Source of the DNA: Spirosoma validum
GTDB taxonomy: Bacteria; Bacteroidota; Bacteroidia; Cytophagales; Spirosomataceae
Assembly: GCF_014699035.1 (NCBI RefSeq)
Contig: NZ_JACXAA010000015.1
Location: 62,001 to 126,000 of the forward strand
DNA length: 64,000 bases
Reading direction: 5' to 3'
The translations under genes were made by a program, and so were the position numbers. How positions within the stretch are numbered: the first letter of the stretch is position 1; each line of letters opens with the position of its first letter. Positions 24,679-33,919 of this stretch are shown one piece after another. The notes below the pieces were generated by a model that was not told the origin of the DNA, did no database searches, and saw only the letters and a list, made by a program, of their open reading frames with translations.

Positions 24679-27600
24679 GTGGCGAAAATTTTTGTACGTA
24701 TTTTACTTGGTATACTTGCCCTCGTCCTATTACTGGTCGGGTTTGTGGTGTTGGTTGCCACTACGCCCTGGGGACAGCAGTTTGTAACGAAGCAGGTTAA
24801 TTCATACTTAGCGCAAAAACTTCAGTCGCCCTTCCGCATTGGACGAATCGGCTATTCCATTCCCGACTGGATTGAGCTGGAGGATGTTTATTTTAAAACG
24901 CCCAAAGGTGATACATTGATCGACGGTGGCCGCATGCGTGTTGATCTCGACATGTGGGGGTTGCTCAACAACCGGATTGCCTTAAATCAGATTGAGTTCG
25001 AGCACATTAAACTCAATATTAATCGAACCCTACCCGACACGACGTTTAATTTCCAGTACATTCTTGATGCCTTCGATACGGGATCGGAGCCGGAGCCGTC
25101 GGATACGGTGTCGACACCGATGGCCATTAATTTGAATAAAATTGGGCTGAAAGATGTTCGGATCAAATACCTCGACGACGTAACGGGCGCTGACGTCAAT
25201 GCTTATGTCGCGGACATGAAGGCCAACTTCAGTGATACGGACGTCGATAAATCGAAGTATCATCTATCGGACGTAGCCGTCAACGGCTTAAACGTTTATA
25301 CACGATTGTACGAGGGTTTACCATCCCCACCCAGTCCACCTGGCGCGCCGGGCGATACGCTCGATCTGGCTCTGGGGAAATGGCAGGTTACGAACGCTAA
25401 ATGGGATGTGCGTGTCGAAACCTCCGATTTTAAAACGAAAGGGAGTGCTGAACGACTGGCCATGGAGTCGGATTATATCTACCTGGAAGGTGAGAAAATC
25501 GGCATAAAGTCGCTCGATCTCACAAACGCCGATATTGCCGCTATCCTGACGAAACCAACCAAAAAATCCTCTTCAACGCAGCCAGTGTCCACTACGTCTT
25601 CGGGCGCACCAGGATGGCAGGCAAAACTTACGAACGTCCGTTTTGCCAACAACCACGTTCGGTACGACGACGAAACGGCTCCCCGGCAAAAGACAGGACT
25701 TGACTACGGTCACCTCGATCTGAACAATTTGGGAATCAATGGACGGTTTCTGGTCTATCAGGATTTAGGCAGTCGCGGGCAACGGATCAGCGGGCAGCTA
25801 CGTAACGGACGCTTTCGTGCAACGAGTGGTCGGGCTGCGGACAGCTTTGTGCTACAGCAACTCGACGGAAACGTTCTCTATACCGATACGACCACTACGT
25901 TAACGAATCTGTATATTCAGACGCCTACAACACTCCTTCGCGATCAGCTAGTGCTACGTTATGATTCGCTGGGTCAGTTAAGCAATCCGCGTTTTGCCAA
26001 ACGTGTGGGCGTTCGCGTGAACTTAAAGCAGAGCCGTCTGTCTGTCAATGACGTGTTACAACTGGCTCCGTTCCTGGCTGATACGCCCCCCTTCGCCGGT
26101 AACCGCGGTGGCGTGTTTCGAGCAAATGCGCAGGCGACGGGTACGCTGGCTTCGCTAAATCTGCCCCGCGTGGAATTTGAGATGCTTGGTGGCACAAAAC
26201 TTCTGGCTAGCGGACGCCTGACGAACGTAACGGACCCTGATCATCTGGGCGTAGACATGACCATACAGGAAGCCACAACAACGCTGGCTGATATTAATAA
26301 ATTGGCTCCTAAAGGCTCCATTCCCTCGTCTATTGCTTTACCACCTGGTTTAAAATTAACCGGCAAGATTAACGGTCAGTTAAATGATCTGATTTTAGAT
26401 GCCAAACTGAATACAGCCTGGGGAACAGCTGGTTTTGATGGTCGACTGGCAGGATTCGTGGCGGGTAAAAACCAGACCTATAAAGGTACGCTTAACCTGA
26501 ACGACTTCGATGCGGGTAAGTGGCTCAAACAAACGGGTACGGTTGGAAAAGTGACGGGCCGGGCCACTGTTGATGGGCGCGGTATCGACGTAAAGACACT
26601 CACCACCAACTTCGACCTGGCTATCCAGTCGGCTGAGTTGCAGGGATACACGTATCAGAACCTCACGGCTGATGGACGACTAACGAATGGCAATCTGACG
26701 CTCACAGGCGCCTTAAAAGACCCGAATGCGAATCTGGCATTAGACATAAAATCAAACCTGAATCCTGAGTTTCCGAGCGTCGTTGGCGAGACAGTCATTA
26801 ATGAGCTGAACTTACAAAAGCTCAAACTCTATAACGATCCACTGTCGCTGAAAGGACGTATCCTTCTGAATATGACCTCTACCAATCCAGCAAAGCCTGT
26901 CGGTACGATTTCAGCCAGTGATGCAGTCATTACGTTGCAGGGGAAAGATTATCCTGTCGATTCGCTATATGCTCGTTTATCGGCCGATGGTAATACAAAA
27001 GACGTAGTAGCTCAACTGCCCGGTGCGAGAATGAACCTGAATGGTCAATTTGAGTACGCTCAGCTTTACGACATCATAGCTGGTGAGATAAGTCAGTACA
27101 TTGCTTTACCCGATCTGACCTACAAACGGATTCCCCCTCCGCATGCCTTCACGCTGAATCTGAAAGCCTATCAAAATCCGCTGATACGTGCTTTTGTTCC
27201 AGATCTTACCCGGATGGACACCGTTCGGTTCAACGCTTATTTAGACAATACCCGGGACACAACCCTTTCCGCTACGTTACGTACTGGCGAGATCGTATAC
27301 GATACGACAACCATACAGGGTGCTAGCCTGGCAATACGGGGAGCGAATAACCAACTGAAGGTAAACGGGCGAGTCGATGGTGTGTTATATGATGGCATAA
27401 AGATCCGGCAAACTGATCTGACAGGTACGGCAGCGAATAATCGGTTCCGGTTTGCGATGGTCAATAAAGACTCCATCAATCAGGATTTACACGGACTGGC
27501 CGGCACGCTCAGCATTGTCGATTCCAGTTATCGATTCCAGTTTGCGCCTAATGGTTTACTGACGAATTACCAACGCTGGCAAACCGATACTACAGGCTTT

Positions 27601-29760
27601 GCCCAATACGGAAAAAGCGGTATCCTGGTCAATAGACTACATCTCGAACAGGGCAATCAATTTCTTGAAATCAGCAATACGGAGCCGTATGGAAATGCTC
27701 CCATTCGCGTTACCGCTCATGCCCTTCAAATAGAAAACCTGGCCCGGCTGGCCAATCAGGATACGACACTGGCCAGTGGTCAGCTCAACGGCACAGTCAT
27801 TGTACGTGATTATATGAGCAGCGATAGTAAGCTGGCTTTTACGGGGTCTATTTACGTCGATAGTCTGAACGTGATGAGTCAGCCTATCGGGAACGTAACG
27901 GCCAGGCTACGCAATACATCTGATGGACGTATTGATGTAAATACGGTTCTGGCTGGACCTAACAATGACGCCAGTATAACCGGCTTTTATAACCCTGACG
28001 ACGCCAAACAGGCGCTCGATCTGGCTATTAAGTTAACCCGACTGGATGCCCGAACCATTGAAGCATTCAGCTTCGGTGAACTTCGGGAAGCTAAAGGTAA
28101 ACTTACCGGCGCATTCAATGTTAGCGGAGCTGTTGATAACCCCAAACTGGATGGCAGCGTAGCGTTCGACTCCGTGGCGTTTAACATCAAACAACTCAAC
28201 GCTACGTATCACATTGATCAGGAAAAGCTCGCGTTTTCGGGCCAGACGATTACGCTGGATAATTTCCAACTCCGCGATACACAGGGTCGAACCCTCCGGA
28301 CTGACGGAACCGTTGTGCTCAAAAATCTGCCTGATGCCGCTTATGATTTGCGCGTGCGAGCCGATCATTTCCAGGTCCTGAACGCAGCCCGGAAAGATAA
28401 TGACTACGCCTACGGACAGGCAGCTGTCACAACCGATTTACGAATCAAAGGAGCCGGTTCCAATGCATCCATAACGGGTAAAGTCCGGCTGGAAGATGGT
28501 AGTAAGATTTCGCTTGTCCTGCCCGATCAATCCACTGACATTGAAGAAGCGAATAAGATCGTTACGTTCATTGATCATAATGATTCGCTGGCTATAGCGA
28601 AATACATATCCCGCCCGAAGCAGGATAGTCTTCGCACGACACCCAAGCTGGCTTTCGATCAACTGAGTAACTCAAACATTTCGCTTGATCTGGAAGCCGA
28701 CGAAAAATCGGAGTTGACCATTGTCGTAGACGAACTAAATGGTGATTACCTTCGGGCGCGGGGAAATGCCCGACTTAATGTGGGTATCAATGCATCTGGG
28801 CAAATTGCGGTATTAGGACGCTATGAAGTAACGGAAGGCGAATATTCCCTAACGTATCAGGTGCTGAAGCGTCAGTTCCAGATCCAGAAAGGCGGATACA
28901 TCAATTTCTCGGGTGATCCACTTCGAGCCGACATCAACATCACGGCGATTTACCAGGTGTTAACCTCACCGGCTGACCTCATCGGTAATGAGTTGACAAC
29001 CGGCAGTGCGAATGATGCTAATCGCCGATTACCGTTCAACGTAGCACTAACCATCAGCAACAATTTAGCCGCTCCCAAACTGGATTTTGATATTCGACTG
29101 CCGGAGGTGGAAAATGCCAATAGTGCGGCTGCATCGAGTGAATTTGGCACTCTCGTTGAGAACAAACTGAAAAGCTTACGTCAGGATCAGTCACAGGTGA
29201 ACAAACAGGTTTTTGCCCTATTGATTCTCAACCGGTTCCTACCCGAAAACACATCTGATTTCTTCTCTGGTAATTCTGGCGGAGGATTGAACGCACAGGC
29301 CGAAAACGTTGCCCGGAGCAGTGTAAGCAAATTGATATCGGATCAGTTGGGGCGTCTGGCCTCGAACGTACTGAAAGGTTTTGACGTCAATTTTAACTTA
29401 CAGTCTGAGAACGGTATTGCTACTAGCGGTGGAGGGATGGGCGCGCGAACGGATCTGAATGTGGGCTTATCCAAGAGTTTCCTGAATGGGCGTTTGAGTG
29501 TATCCGTAGGTAAAAACTTTGTTCTGGAAAATACAACCGGATTAGCGAATCCCAACCAGGTGTTCGACAACGTATCGCTGAACTATAATGTCTCGCGCGA
29601 TGGGCGTTACGTATTGCGGGCATACCGACGCAATGACTATCAGGCCGTGCTGGATGGATACATTATTGAAACGGGGGTCGGTTTCGTTATTACGCTCGAC
29701 TACAATACGCTTTCCGACATTCTGCGTCGCACACCCAGCCCCACGCCCACGCCGAATTAA
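24679..29760 (+). CDS. tamB: TamB-like translocation and assembly module protein (DUF490)
   Basis: A 1693-residue envelope protein from a GTG start. Residues ~5-29 are a single N-terminal transmembrane anchor (VRILLGILALVLLLVGFVVLVATT); the rest is a very long series of short beta strands, as in the AsmA/TamB/VPS13-like lipid-transfer groove, spanning the periplasm. The last ~300 residues match the DUF490 C-terminal domain (GYINFSGDPLRADINITAIYQV; FALLILNRFLPE; SVGKNFVLENTTG). It works with the partner encoded 6 bp downstream, a TamA-type outer-membrane barrel, in outer-membrane protein or phospholipid delivery. The pairing and tight spacing make an operon nearly certain. Confidence 0.93.
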   Translation: MAKIFVRILLGILALVLLLVGFVVLVATTPWGQQFVTKQVNSYLAQKLQSPFRIGRIGYSIPDWIELEDVYFKTPKGDTLIDGGRMRVDLDMWGLLNNRIALNQIEFEHIKLNINRTLPDTTFNFQYILDAFDTGSEPEPSDTVSTPMAINLNKIGLKDVRIKYLDDVTGADVNAYVADMKANFSDTDVDKSKYHLSDVAVNGLNVYTRLYEGLPSPPSPPGAPGDTLDLALGKWQVTNAKWDVRVETSDFKTKGSAERLAMESDYIYLEGEKIGIKSLDLTNADIAAILTKPTKKSSSTQPVSTTSSGAPGWQAKLTNVRFANNHVRYDDETAPRQKTGLDYGHLDLNNLGINGRFLVYQDLGSRGQRISGQLRNGRFRATSGRAADSFVLQQLDGNVLYTDTTTTLTNLYIQTPTTLLRDQLVLRYDSLGQLSNPRFAKRVGVRVNLKQSRLSVNDVLQLAPFLADTPPFAGNRGGVFRANAQATGTLASLNLPRVEFEMLGGTKLLASGRLTNVTDPDHLGVDMTIQEATTTLADINKLAPKGSIPSSIALPPGLKLTGKINGQLNDLILDAKLNTAWGTAGFDGRLAGFVAGKNQTYKGTLNLNDFDAGKWLKQTGTVGKVTGRATVDGRGIDVKTLTTNFDLAIQSAELQGYTYQNLTADGRLTNGNLTLTGALKDPNANLALDIKSNLNPEFPSVVGETVINELNLQKLKLYNDPLSLKGRILLNMTSTNPAKPVGTISASDAVITLQGKDYPVDSLYARLSADGNTKDVVAQLPGARMNLNGQFEYAQLYDIIAGEISQYIALPDLTYKRIPPPHAFTLNLKAYQNPLIRAFVPDLTRMDTVRFNAYLDNTRDTTLSATLRTGEIVYDTTTIQGASLAIRGANNQLKVNGRVDGVLYDGIKIRQTDLTGTAANNRFRFAMVNKDSINQDLHGLAGTLSIVDSSYRFQFAPNGLLTNYQRWQTDTTGFAQYGKSGILVNRLHLEQGNQFLEISNTEPYGNAPIRVTAHALQIENLARLANQDTTLASGQLNGTVIVRDYMSSDSKLAFTGSIYVDSLNVMSQPIGNVTARLRNTSDGRIDVNTVLAGPNNDASITGFYNPDDAKQALDLAIKLTRLDARTIEAFSFGELREAKGKLTGAFNVSGAVDNPKLDGSVAFDSVAFNIKQLNATYHIDQEKLAFSGQTITLDNFQLRDTQGRTLRTDGTVVLKNLPDAAYDLRVRADHFQVLNAARKDNDYAYGQAAVTTDLRIKGAGSNASITGKVRLEDGSKISLVLPDQSTDIEEANKIVTFIDHNDSLAIAKYISRPKQDSLRTTPKLAFDQLSNSNISLDLEADEKSELTIVVDELNGDYLRARGNARLNVGINASGQIAVLGRYEVTEGEYSLTYQVLKRQFQIQKGGYINFSGDPLRADINITAIYQVLTSPADLIGNELTTGSANDANRRLPFNVALTISNNLAAPKLDFDIRLPEVENANSAAASSEFGTLVENKLKSLRQDQSQVNKQVFALLILNRFLPENTSDFFSGNSGGGLNAQAENVARSSVSKLISDQLGRLASNVLKGFDVNFNLQSENGIATSGGGMGARTDLNVGLSKSFLNGRLSVSVGKNFVLENTTGLANPNQVFDNVSLNYNVSRDGRYVLRAYRRNDYQAVLDGYIIETGVGFVITLDYNTLSDILRRTPSPTPTPN

Positions 29761-29766
29761 TTCGTT

Positions 29767-32205
29767 ATGAGGAATTTATCAAAAATACTAGTTGATTATA
29801 GTACACGTTTTTTTGTGCTTATCGTGGAAAGCGCAAAAAAGCATACCCTTTTATTCCCCCGCCCTCTCCCCTATGCCCTCTGCCTGGTAACCGCCTGTTT
29901 GCTTAACGCCTGTAATATAGCCAAGCATTTACCGGCAAATGAACGGCTGTACATGGGAACCGACATTACGATTAAAGCCGACTCAACCGTTCCAAAAGAT
30001 GAACAGTCGGGTCTTAAGGAGAAATTAACCGATCTGGCCCGTCCACGCCCAAACAAGCAACTATTTGGCTACCCTTATAAAGTTGGCTTTTATTACCTCC
30101 TCGGCGAACCTCGTAAGAATGGCCTCCGGGCATGGTTTCGGAAGAAATTCGGTGAAGAGCCTGTTTTAGCCAGCGCTAAAGCAATCTCGTCCAACATTCC
30201 GGTCTGGCAGGCATCTCTACAGAACGAAGGTTATTTTGGGTCTACGGCTACCGGCTCGTTAAAAGAAGAGGGCTACAAAGCACGAGGTGTTTATGAGGTC
30301 AATGTGAAACAGCGCTTCCACGTCGATTCCGTTGGCTACGTTGTCGACTCCACGCCCGTTCGGAAAGCGCTTAAGTTATCCGCAAGGCGACCGGTTATAA
30401 AAAAGGGCGATCCGTATCGACTGGATAACATTAAGCTGGAACGGGAGCGTATTAGCCAGATCATCAAGCAGCGGGGTTTTTATTACTTCCTGCCCGATTA
30501 TTTAGGTGTCCTGGCCGATAATGACTCCGTTGCCCATACAACGGCGCTCTATTTTTACATCAAGCCCGACATACCTGACGCGGCCGGCGTTCCCTATTCG
30601 ATACGAAACGTATTCATCTATCCGAATTACAACCTCTCGACCGCCCAGCAGGATACCAATCAGCGTCAGGCTATCCAGTCTGAAGAGCGTTTTATAATCG
30701 CTGATTCGACTAAGATGTTTAATCCCAAGTTGTTCCGCGATATTGTTACGGTACTGCCGGGCACGCGATACAATAGCCGGATGCAGGATTTAACCCTCTC
30801 ACGCTTTATCAACGTGGGCGCTTTCAAGTTTGTCCGTAACCGGTTTGAGCCAGCCCAGCAGGGAGACTCTGCCGTGTTGGATGTTCATTATTACCTGACC
30901 CCGTATCCCGAAAAGTCAATCCGAATAGAGCCCGATTTTACCTCACGGTCCAACAACTTTAATGGTACGCAGATTACTGTAAGCTGGCGCAACCGGAACG
31001 CCCTTCGGCGAGCCGAACTGCTCACGATTAATGCGAATGCAGGGATTGAATTTCAGATAGGGGCGGGCGATCAGGGCGTAACAAACTACCGTTTTGGATT
31101 AGAGGGAATTTTAAGTTTTCCCCGTTTAGTAAGCCCCTTTCGATTTCAGTATGATCAGCGGCAGGCATTGCCTAAAACGAACGTAACGCTGGGCTATCAG
31201 ACCATTATCCGGGGAGATTTATACCGTATTAATTCCTTTCAGACGACGTTTGGCTACGCCTGGCGGCAGAACCAACAGGTTGAGCATGTCTTTCAGCCAT
31301 TCAGTGCTAACTACGTTTATGTTCCCAGCAGTAGCATTGGCGATCGCGTATACGACATTCTGTTTGATCCAGAAATATCAGCCATTATTAAGCAGCAATA
31401 TCAAAACACGGTCTATAACTCGAATCAGCTTATTCTGAGTTCACTGTATAGCTTTAATTATAATTCGTCACCGCGCTCCAATTCTCCTAACACATTCCGA
31501 CTAACAGCTAATGCTGAAGCGGCAGGCAATTTGGCGAGTCTTTTCTTTCATCAGCCTGCAGAGGGTGACCCCAGAAAAGGAATTTTTGGTGTACCGTATG
31601 CACAGTACCTACGTTTTGATGCCGATGCCCGATACTACCGGAAACTATCCCAAAATATAACCTGGGCTAACCGACTTTTTGCTGGATTTGGCATTCCTTT
31701 CGGAAATTACAAAGGCTATCAGCTTCCCTTTACAAAGCAATATTTCGTAGGTGGGAGCAACAGCATTCGGGCATTCCGGCCCCGCGCTATTGGGCCCGGT
31801 TTATTCACACGCGATACGATTCGAAATCTACCTGCTTTTCAGGATGGCGGAGGAGATATTAAACTGGAAGCGAATACGGAGATTCGGGCCAAATTCACAA
31901 AGTACCTGGAGGGCGCCGTATTTGTTGATGCCGGTAACGTCTGGACGTATTATAATCTGGAAAGTTTCGATGGGGATGTAGAGAATTTCTCGCCTAACTT
32001 TTACAAGCAAATTGCTGTTGGCGCGGGTGTAGGTCTTCGTATCGACCTATCGTATTTCCTCGTTCGTTTCGATCTGGCAACACCATTACGTAAGCCTTAC
32101 CAAACGGAAGGCAGCGAATGGGTGATTAATCAGATCAATTTCCGAAGTAGCGACTGGCGAAAGCAAAACCTAATCTTCAACATTGCTATTGGCTATCCGT
32201 TTTGA
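29767..32205 (+). CDS. tamL: TamL-type BamA/TamA family outer-membrane lipoprotein
   Basis: An 812-residue Omp85-family protein. POTRA-like domains lie at about residues 120-400 (YEVNVKQRFHVDSVGYVVDSTP; YSIRNVFIYPNY) and a 16-strand D15/BamA barrel fills ~440-812 (KQYFVGGSNSIRAFRPRAIGPG, the strand-16 end VIFNIAIGYPF). A lipobox LLNAC at Cys49 marks it as a lipoprotein, the feature of Bacteroidota TamL rather than TamA. It starts 6 bp after tamB. Oddly, residues 30-40 (FPRPLPYALCL) of the leader are encoded by a C-rich sequence that also occurs in intergenic hairpins at 43 and 45 kb. Confidence 0.92.
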   Translation: MRNLSKILVDYSTRFFVLIVESAKKHTLLFPRPLPYALCLVTACLLNACNIAKHLPANERLYMGTDITIKADSTVPKDEQSGLKEKLTDLARPRPNKQLFGYPYKVGFYYLLGEPRKNGLRAWFRKKFGEEPVLASAKAISSNIPVWQASLQNEGYFGSTATGSLKEEGYKARGVYEVNVKQRFHVDSVGYVVDSTPVRKALKLSARRPVIKKGDPYRLDNIKLERERISQIIKQRGFYYFLPDYLGVLADNDSVAHTTALYFYIKPDIPDAAGVPYSIRNVFIYPNYNLSTAQQDTNQRQAIQSEERFIIADSTKMFNPKLFRDIVTVLPGTRYNSRMQDLTLSRFINVGAFKFVRNRFEPAQQGDSAVLDVHYYLTPYPEKSIRIEPDFTSRSNNFNGTQITVSWRNRNALRRAELLTINANAGIEFQIGAGDQGVTNYRFGLEGILSFPRLVSPFRFQYDQRQALPKTNVTLGYQTIIRGDLYRINSFQTTFGYAWRQNQQVEHVFQPFSANYVYVPSSSIGDRVYDILFDPEISAIIKQQYQNTVYNSNQLILSSLYSFNYNSSPRSNSPNTFRLTANAEAAGNLASLFFHQPAEGDPRKGIFGVPYAQYLRFDADARYYRKLSQNITWANRLFAGFGIPFGNYKGYQLPFTKQYFVGGSNSIRAFRPRAIGPGLFTRDTIRNLPAFQDGGGDIKLEANTEIRAKFTKYLEGAVFVDAGNVWTYYNLESFDGDVENFSPNFYKQIAVGAGVGLRIDLSYFLVRFDLATPLRKPYQTEGSEWVINQINFRSSDWRKQNLIFNIAIGYPF
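29856..29884 (+). repeat. C-rich repeat arm inside the tamL signal-peptide coding region
   Basis: The stretch contains CCCCTATGCCCTCTGCC, nearly the same as arms of the intergenic hairpins at 43327-43397 (CCCCTATGCCCTCTACC) and 45209-45282 (CCCCCATGCCCTCTGCC). Here only one arm is present and it is read as protein. Confidence 0.7.
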
Positions 32206-32208
32206 TAC

Positions 32209-32302
32209 GTAGTATGGATGGCTACGTCCGTGCAGCCGTCAGGCTAAGATGTAGCTATTATGTTTAGCCTAACGGCTATGCGGATGTGGACGTCCACGCT
32301 AC
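32209..32302. repeat. REP-like long hairpin, copy 2
   Basis: Arms of about 39 bp pair with several mismatches around a short loop. They share the ends GTAGCGTGG and AGCCGTTAGGCTAA with the hairpin at 20130-20221. It fills the gap between tamL and the convergent esterase gene and covers the esterase stop codon. Confidence 0.75.
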
Positions 32303-33015
32303 AACACGGGCTGAAGCACTTTCCACACTGTATTGGCTACAATTTTATGACCAGCCGGTGTCGGATGAATACCGTCTGGCTGGTTTAGTTTGGCAATTCC
32401 ACCAACGTCTTCGAGCAGGAACGGAATCAAAATTGTCTTATTCTTGTCGGCCAGTTCTTTAAATAACCCCCGAAACTCTTTCGTATACGTAGTGCCCATG
32501 TTGGGCGGAATCTGCATACCCGCCAGTACGATCGTTGCCTCCGGGCTTTTACGCCGAACCGTATCGATAATGGCCTGCAAATTTTGCCGGGTTGCCGTCA
32601 GCGGGAGGCCCCGCAAACCATCGTTACCACCTAATTCGAGCACGAACACCGCTACGGGCTGACGCATGACCCAACTGATCCGGCTTTTTCCACCCGCCGT
32701 CGTTTCACCACTTAATCCCGCATTGACAACCTGATAATTTAGTCCAGCCGAGTCAATTTTCTGACCGACCAATGCCGGAAAAGCCTGCGATGGTTCGACA
32801 CCATAACCGGCAGTTAGACTGTTGCCATAGAAAAGGACAATCTGCTTTTTATTCGAATTATCGGGCTTTGCTTCAGTAGATGCGGTAGCAGAGGACGTAG
32901 TATCTGATTTTGAAGCAGTTTTCGTGTCAGATGAACCACATCCCCAGACCGTTAGGAGCAGCATTAGACCACTTATCACAGAATACGGCGTTTTCTTACC
33001 TGGGAAGAACTTCAT
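32299..33015 (-). CDS. SGNH/GDSL esterase lipoprotein (arylesterase, TesA-like)
   Basis: A 238-residue lipoprotein (lipobox VWGC, Cys26) with a Ser/Thr/Ala-rich linker to about residue 55. The hydrolase has all SGNH blocks: FYGNSLTAGYG with Ser66 (GNSL instead of GDSL), the Gly in NAGLSGETT, GGND, and the DGIHPTPAGH Asp-His pair. It is expected to hydrolyse acyl esters or act as lysophospholipase in the periplasm. It is divergent from a YbbA/YbbP-like ABC pair (139-bp spacer), the same arrangement as tesA-ybbAP in E. coli, which supports a TesA-like role. Confidence 0.9.
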   Translation of the reverse strand: MKFFPGKKTPYSVISGLMLLLTVWGCGSSDTKTASKSDTTSSATASTEAKPDNSNKKQIVLFYGNSLTAGYGVEPSQAFPALVGQKIDSAGLNYQVVNAGLSGETTAGGKSRISWVMRQPVAVFVLELGGNDGLRGLPLTATRQNLQAIIDTVRRKSPEATIVLAGMQIPPNMGTTYTKEFRGLFKELADKNKTILIPFLLEDVGGIAKLNQPDGIHPTPAGHKIVANTVWKVLQPVL

Positions 33016-33154
33016 TGTTTATGCAAGAGTTAATTAATGAACACTGAGCCATCGTGACAACGTGACAACAAACCGCAGAGAAACGTACTGAAAACCTCTG
33101 TGTCATCCATGCCTCTGTGGTGAATAAAAGTAGCGTCAACCCTTTTTTGTTCCA

Positions 33155-33871
33155 ATGAGTATTCTGCGCGTCGAAAATCTGACAAAAACCTATACAAGTG
33201 GTGGACGGGAGCTGACCGTTCTACACGGTGTTGACTTCACCCTCGAACCAGGTGATACGTTCGCCATTGTCGGACCGTCGGGCAGCGGCAAAACCACGCT
33301 GTTGGGCCTGTGCGCCGGATTAGATCGGGCTTCATCCGGAAGTGTGTATCTGAACGATATTCGACTGGATACCCTCAATGAAGACCAGCGGGCGGCTTTG
33401 CGAAATCAATACGTCGGTTTTATTTTCCAGAACTTTCAACTGTTACCGACGCTGACGGCACTTGAGAACGTAATGGTTCCACTCGAACTTCGGGGCGAAA
33501 AAGGTGCCGCAAAAACGGCTCAATCGCTTCTGGAACGCGTCGGTTTAGGGCAGCGTGGGCATCACTATCCGACTCAGTTATCGGGGGGTGAGCAGCAGCG
33601 AGTTTCACTGGCACGGGCTTTCGCCAACCGTCCCAAGCTCCTCTTTGCCGATGAACCCACTGGAAATCTGGACGCGGATACCAGCGCTACCGTCGTCGAT
33701 TTGTTGTTTGAACTCAACCGAGAGGCCGGTACAACCCTCGTTCTCGTTACACACGATCTCGAATTAGCCGCTCGCACCCAACGAGTCATACGTATCAAAG
33801 GGGGAACGGTGGTAGACCAATTCGTGAATGACCGGGCTGGCGTTCCAGCGACTGAGCGCCTAGGCGAATAG
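33155..33871 (+). CDS. ABC transporter ATPase, YbbA/LolD type
   Basis: A 238-residue MacB/LolD-class ATPase. Walker A GPSGSGKTT, Q-loop FIFQNFQLLPTLTALENVMVPLEL, signature LSGGEQQRVSLARA, Walker B LLFADEPTGNLD and H-loop VTHD are all present. It powers the large FtsX-type permease encoded 48 bp downstream. Such transporters often do mechanical work on envelope lipids or proteins rather than transmembrane transport. The tesA-like esterase on the other side makes this the ybbA member of a tesA-ybbA-ybbP cluster. Confidence 0.94.
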   Translation: MSILRVENLTKTYTSGGRELTVLHGVDFTLEPGDTFAIVGPSGSGKTTLLGLCAGLDRASSGSVYLNDIRLDTLNEDQRAALRNQYVGFIFQNFQLLPTLTALENVMVPLELRGEKGAAKTAQSLLERVGLGQRGHHYPTQLSGGEQQRVSLARAFANRPKLLFADEPTGNLDADTSATVVDLLFELNREAGTTLVLVTHDLELAARTQRVIRIKGGTVVDQFVNDRAGVPATERLGE

Positions 33872-33919
33872 TAGCGTGTACTGGTCAACCCGTCAATCAC
33901 TCTATCATTCAAAATTAAT

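Noticed and set aside
24507-24761. 84-codon minus-strand frame upstream of tamB
   Set aside because: It overlaps the tamB N-terminus in antisense and lacks any recognisable motif; more likely chance.
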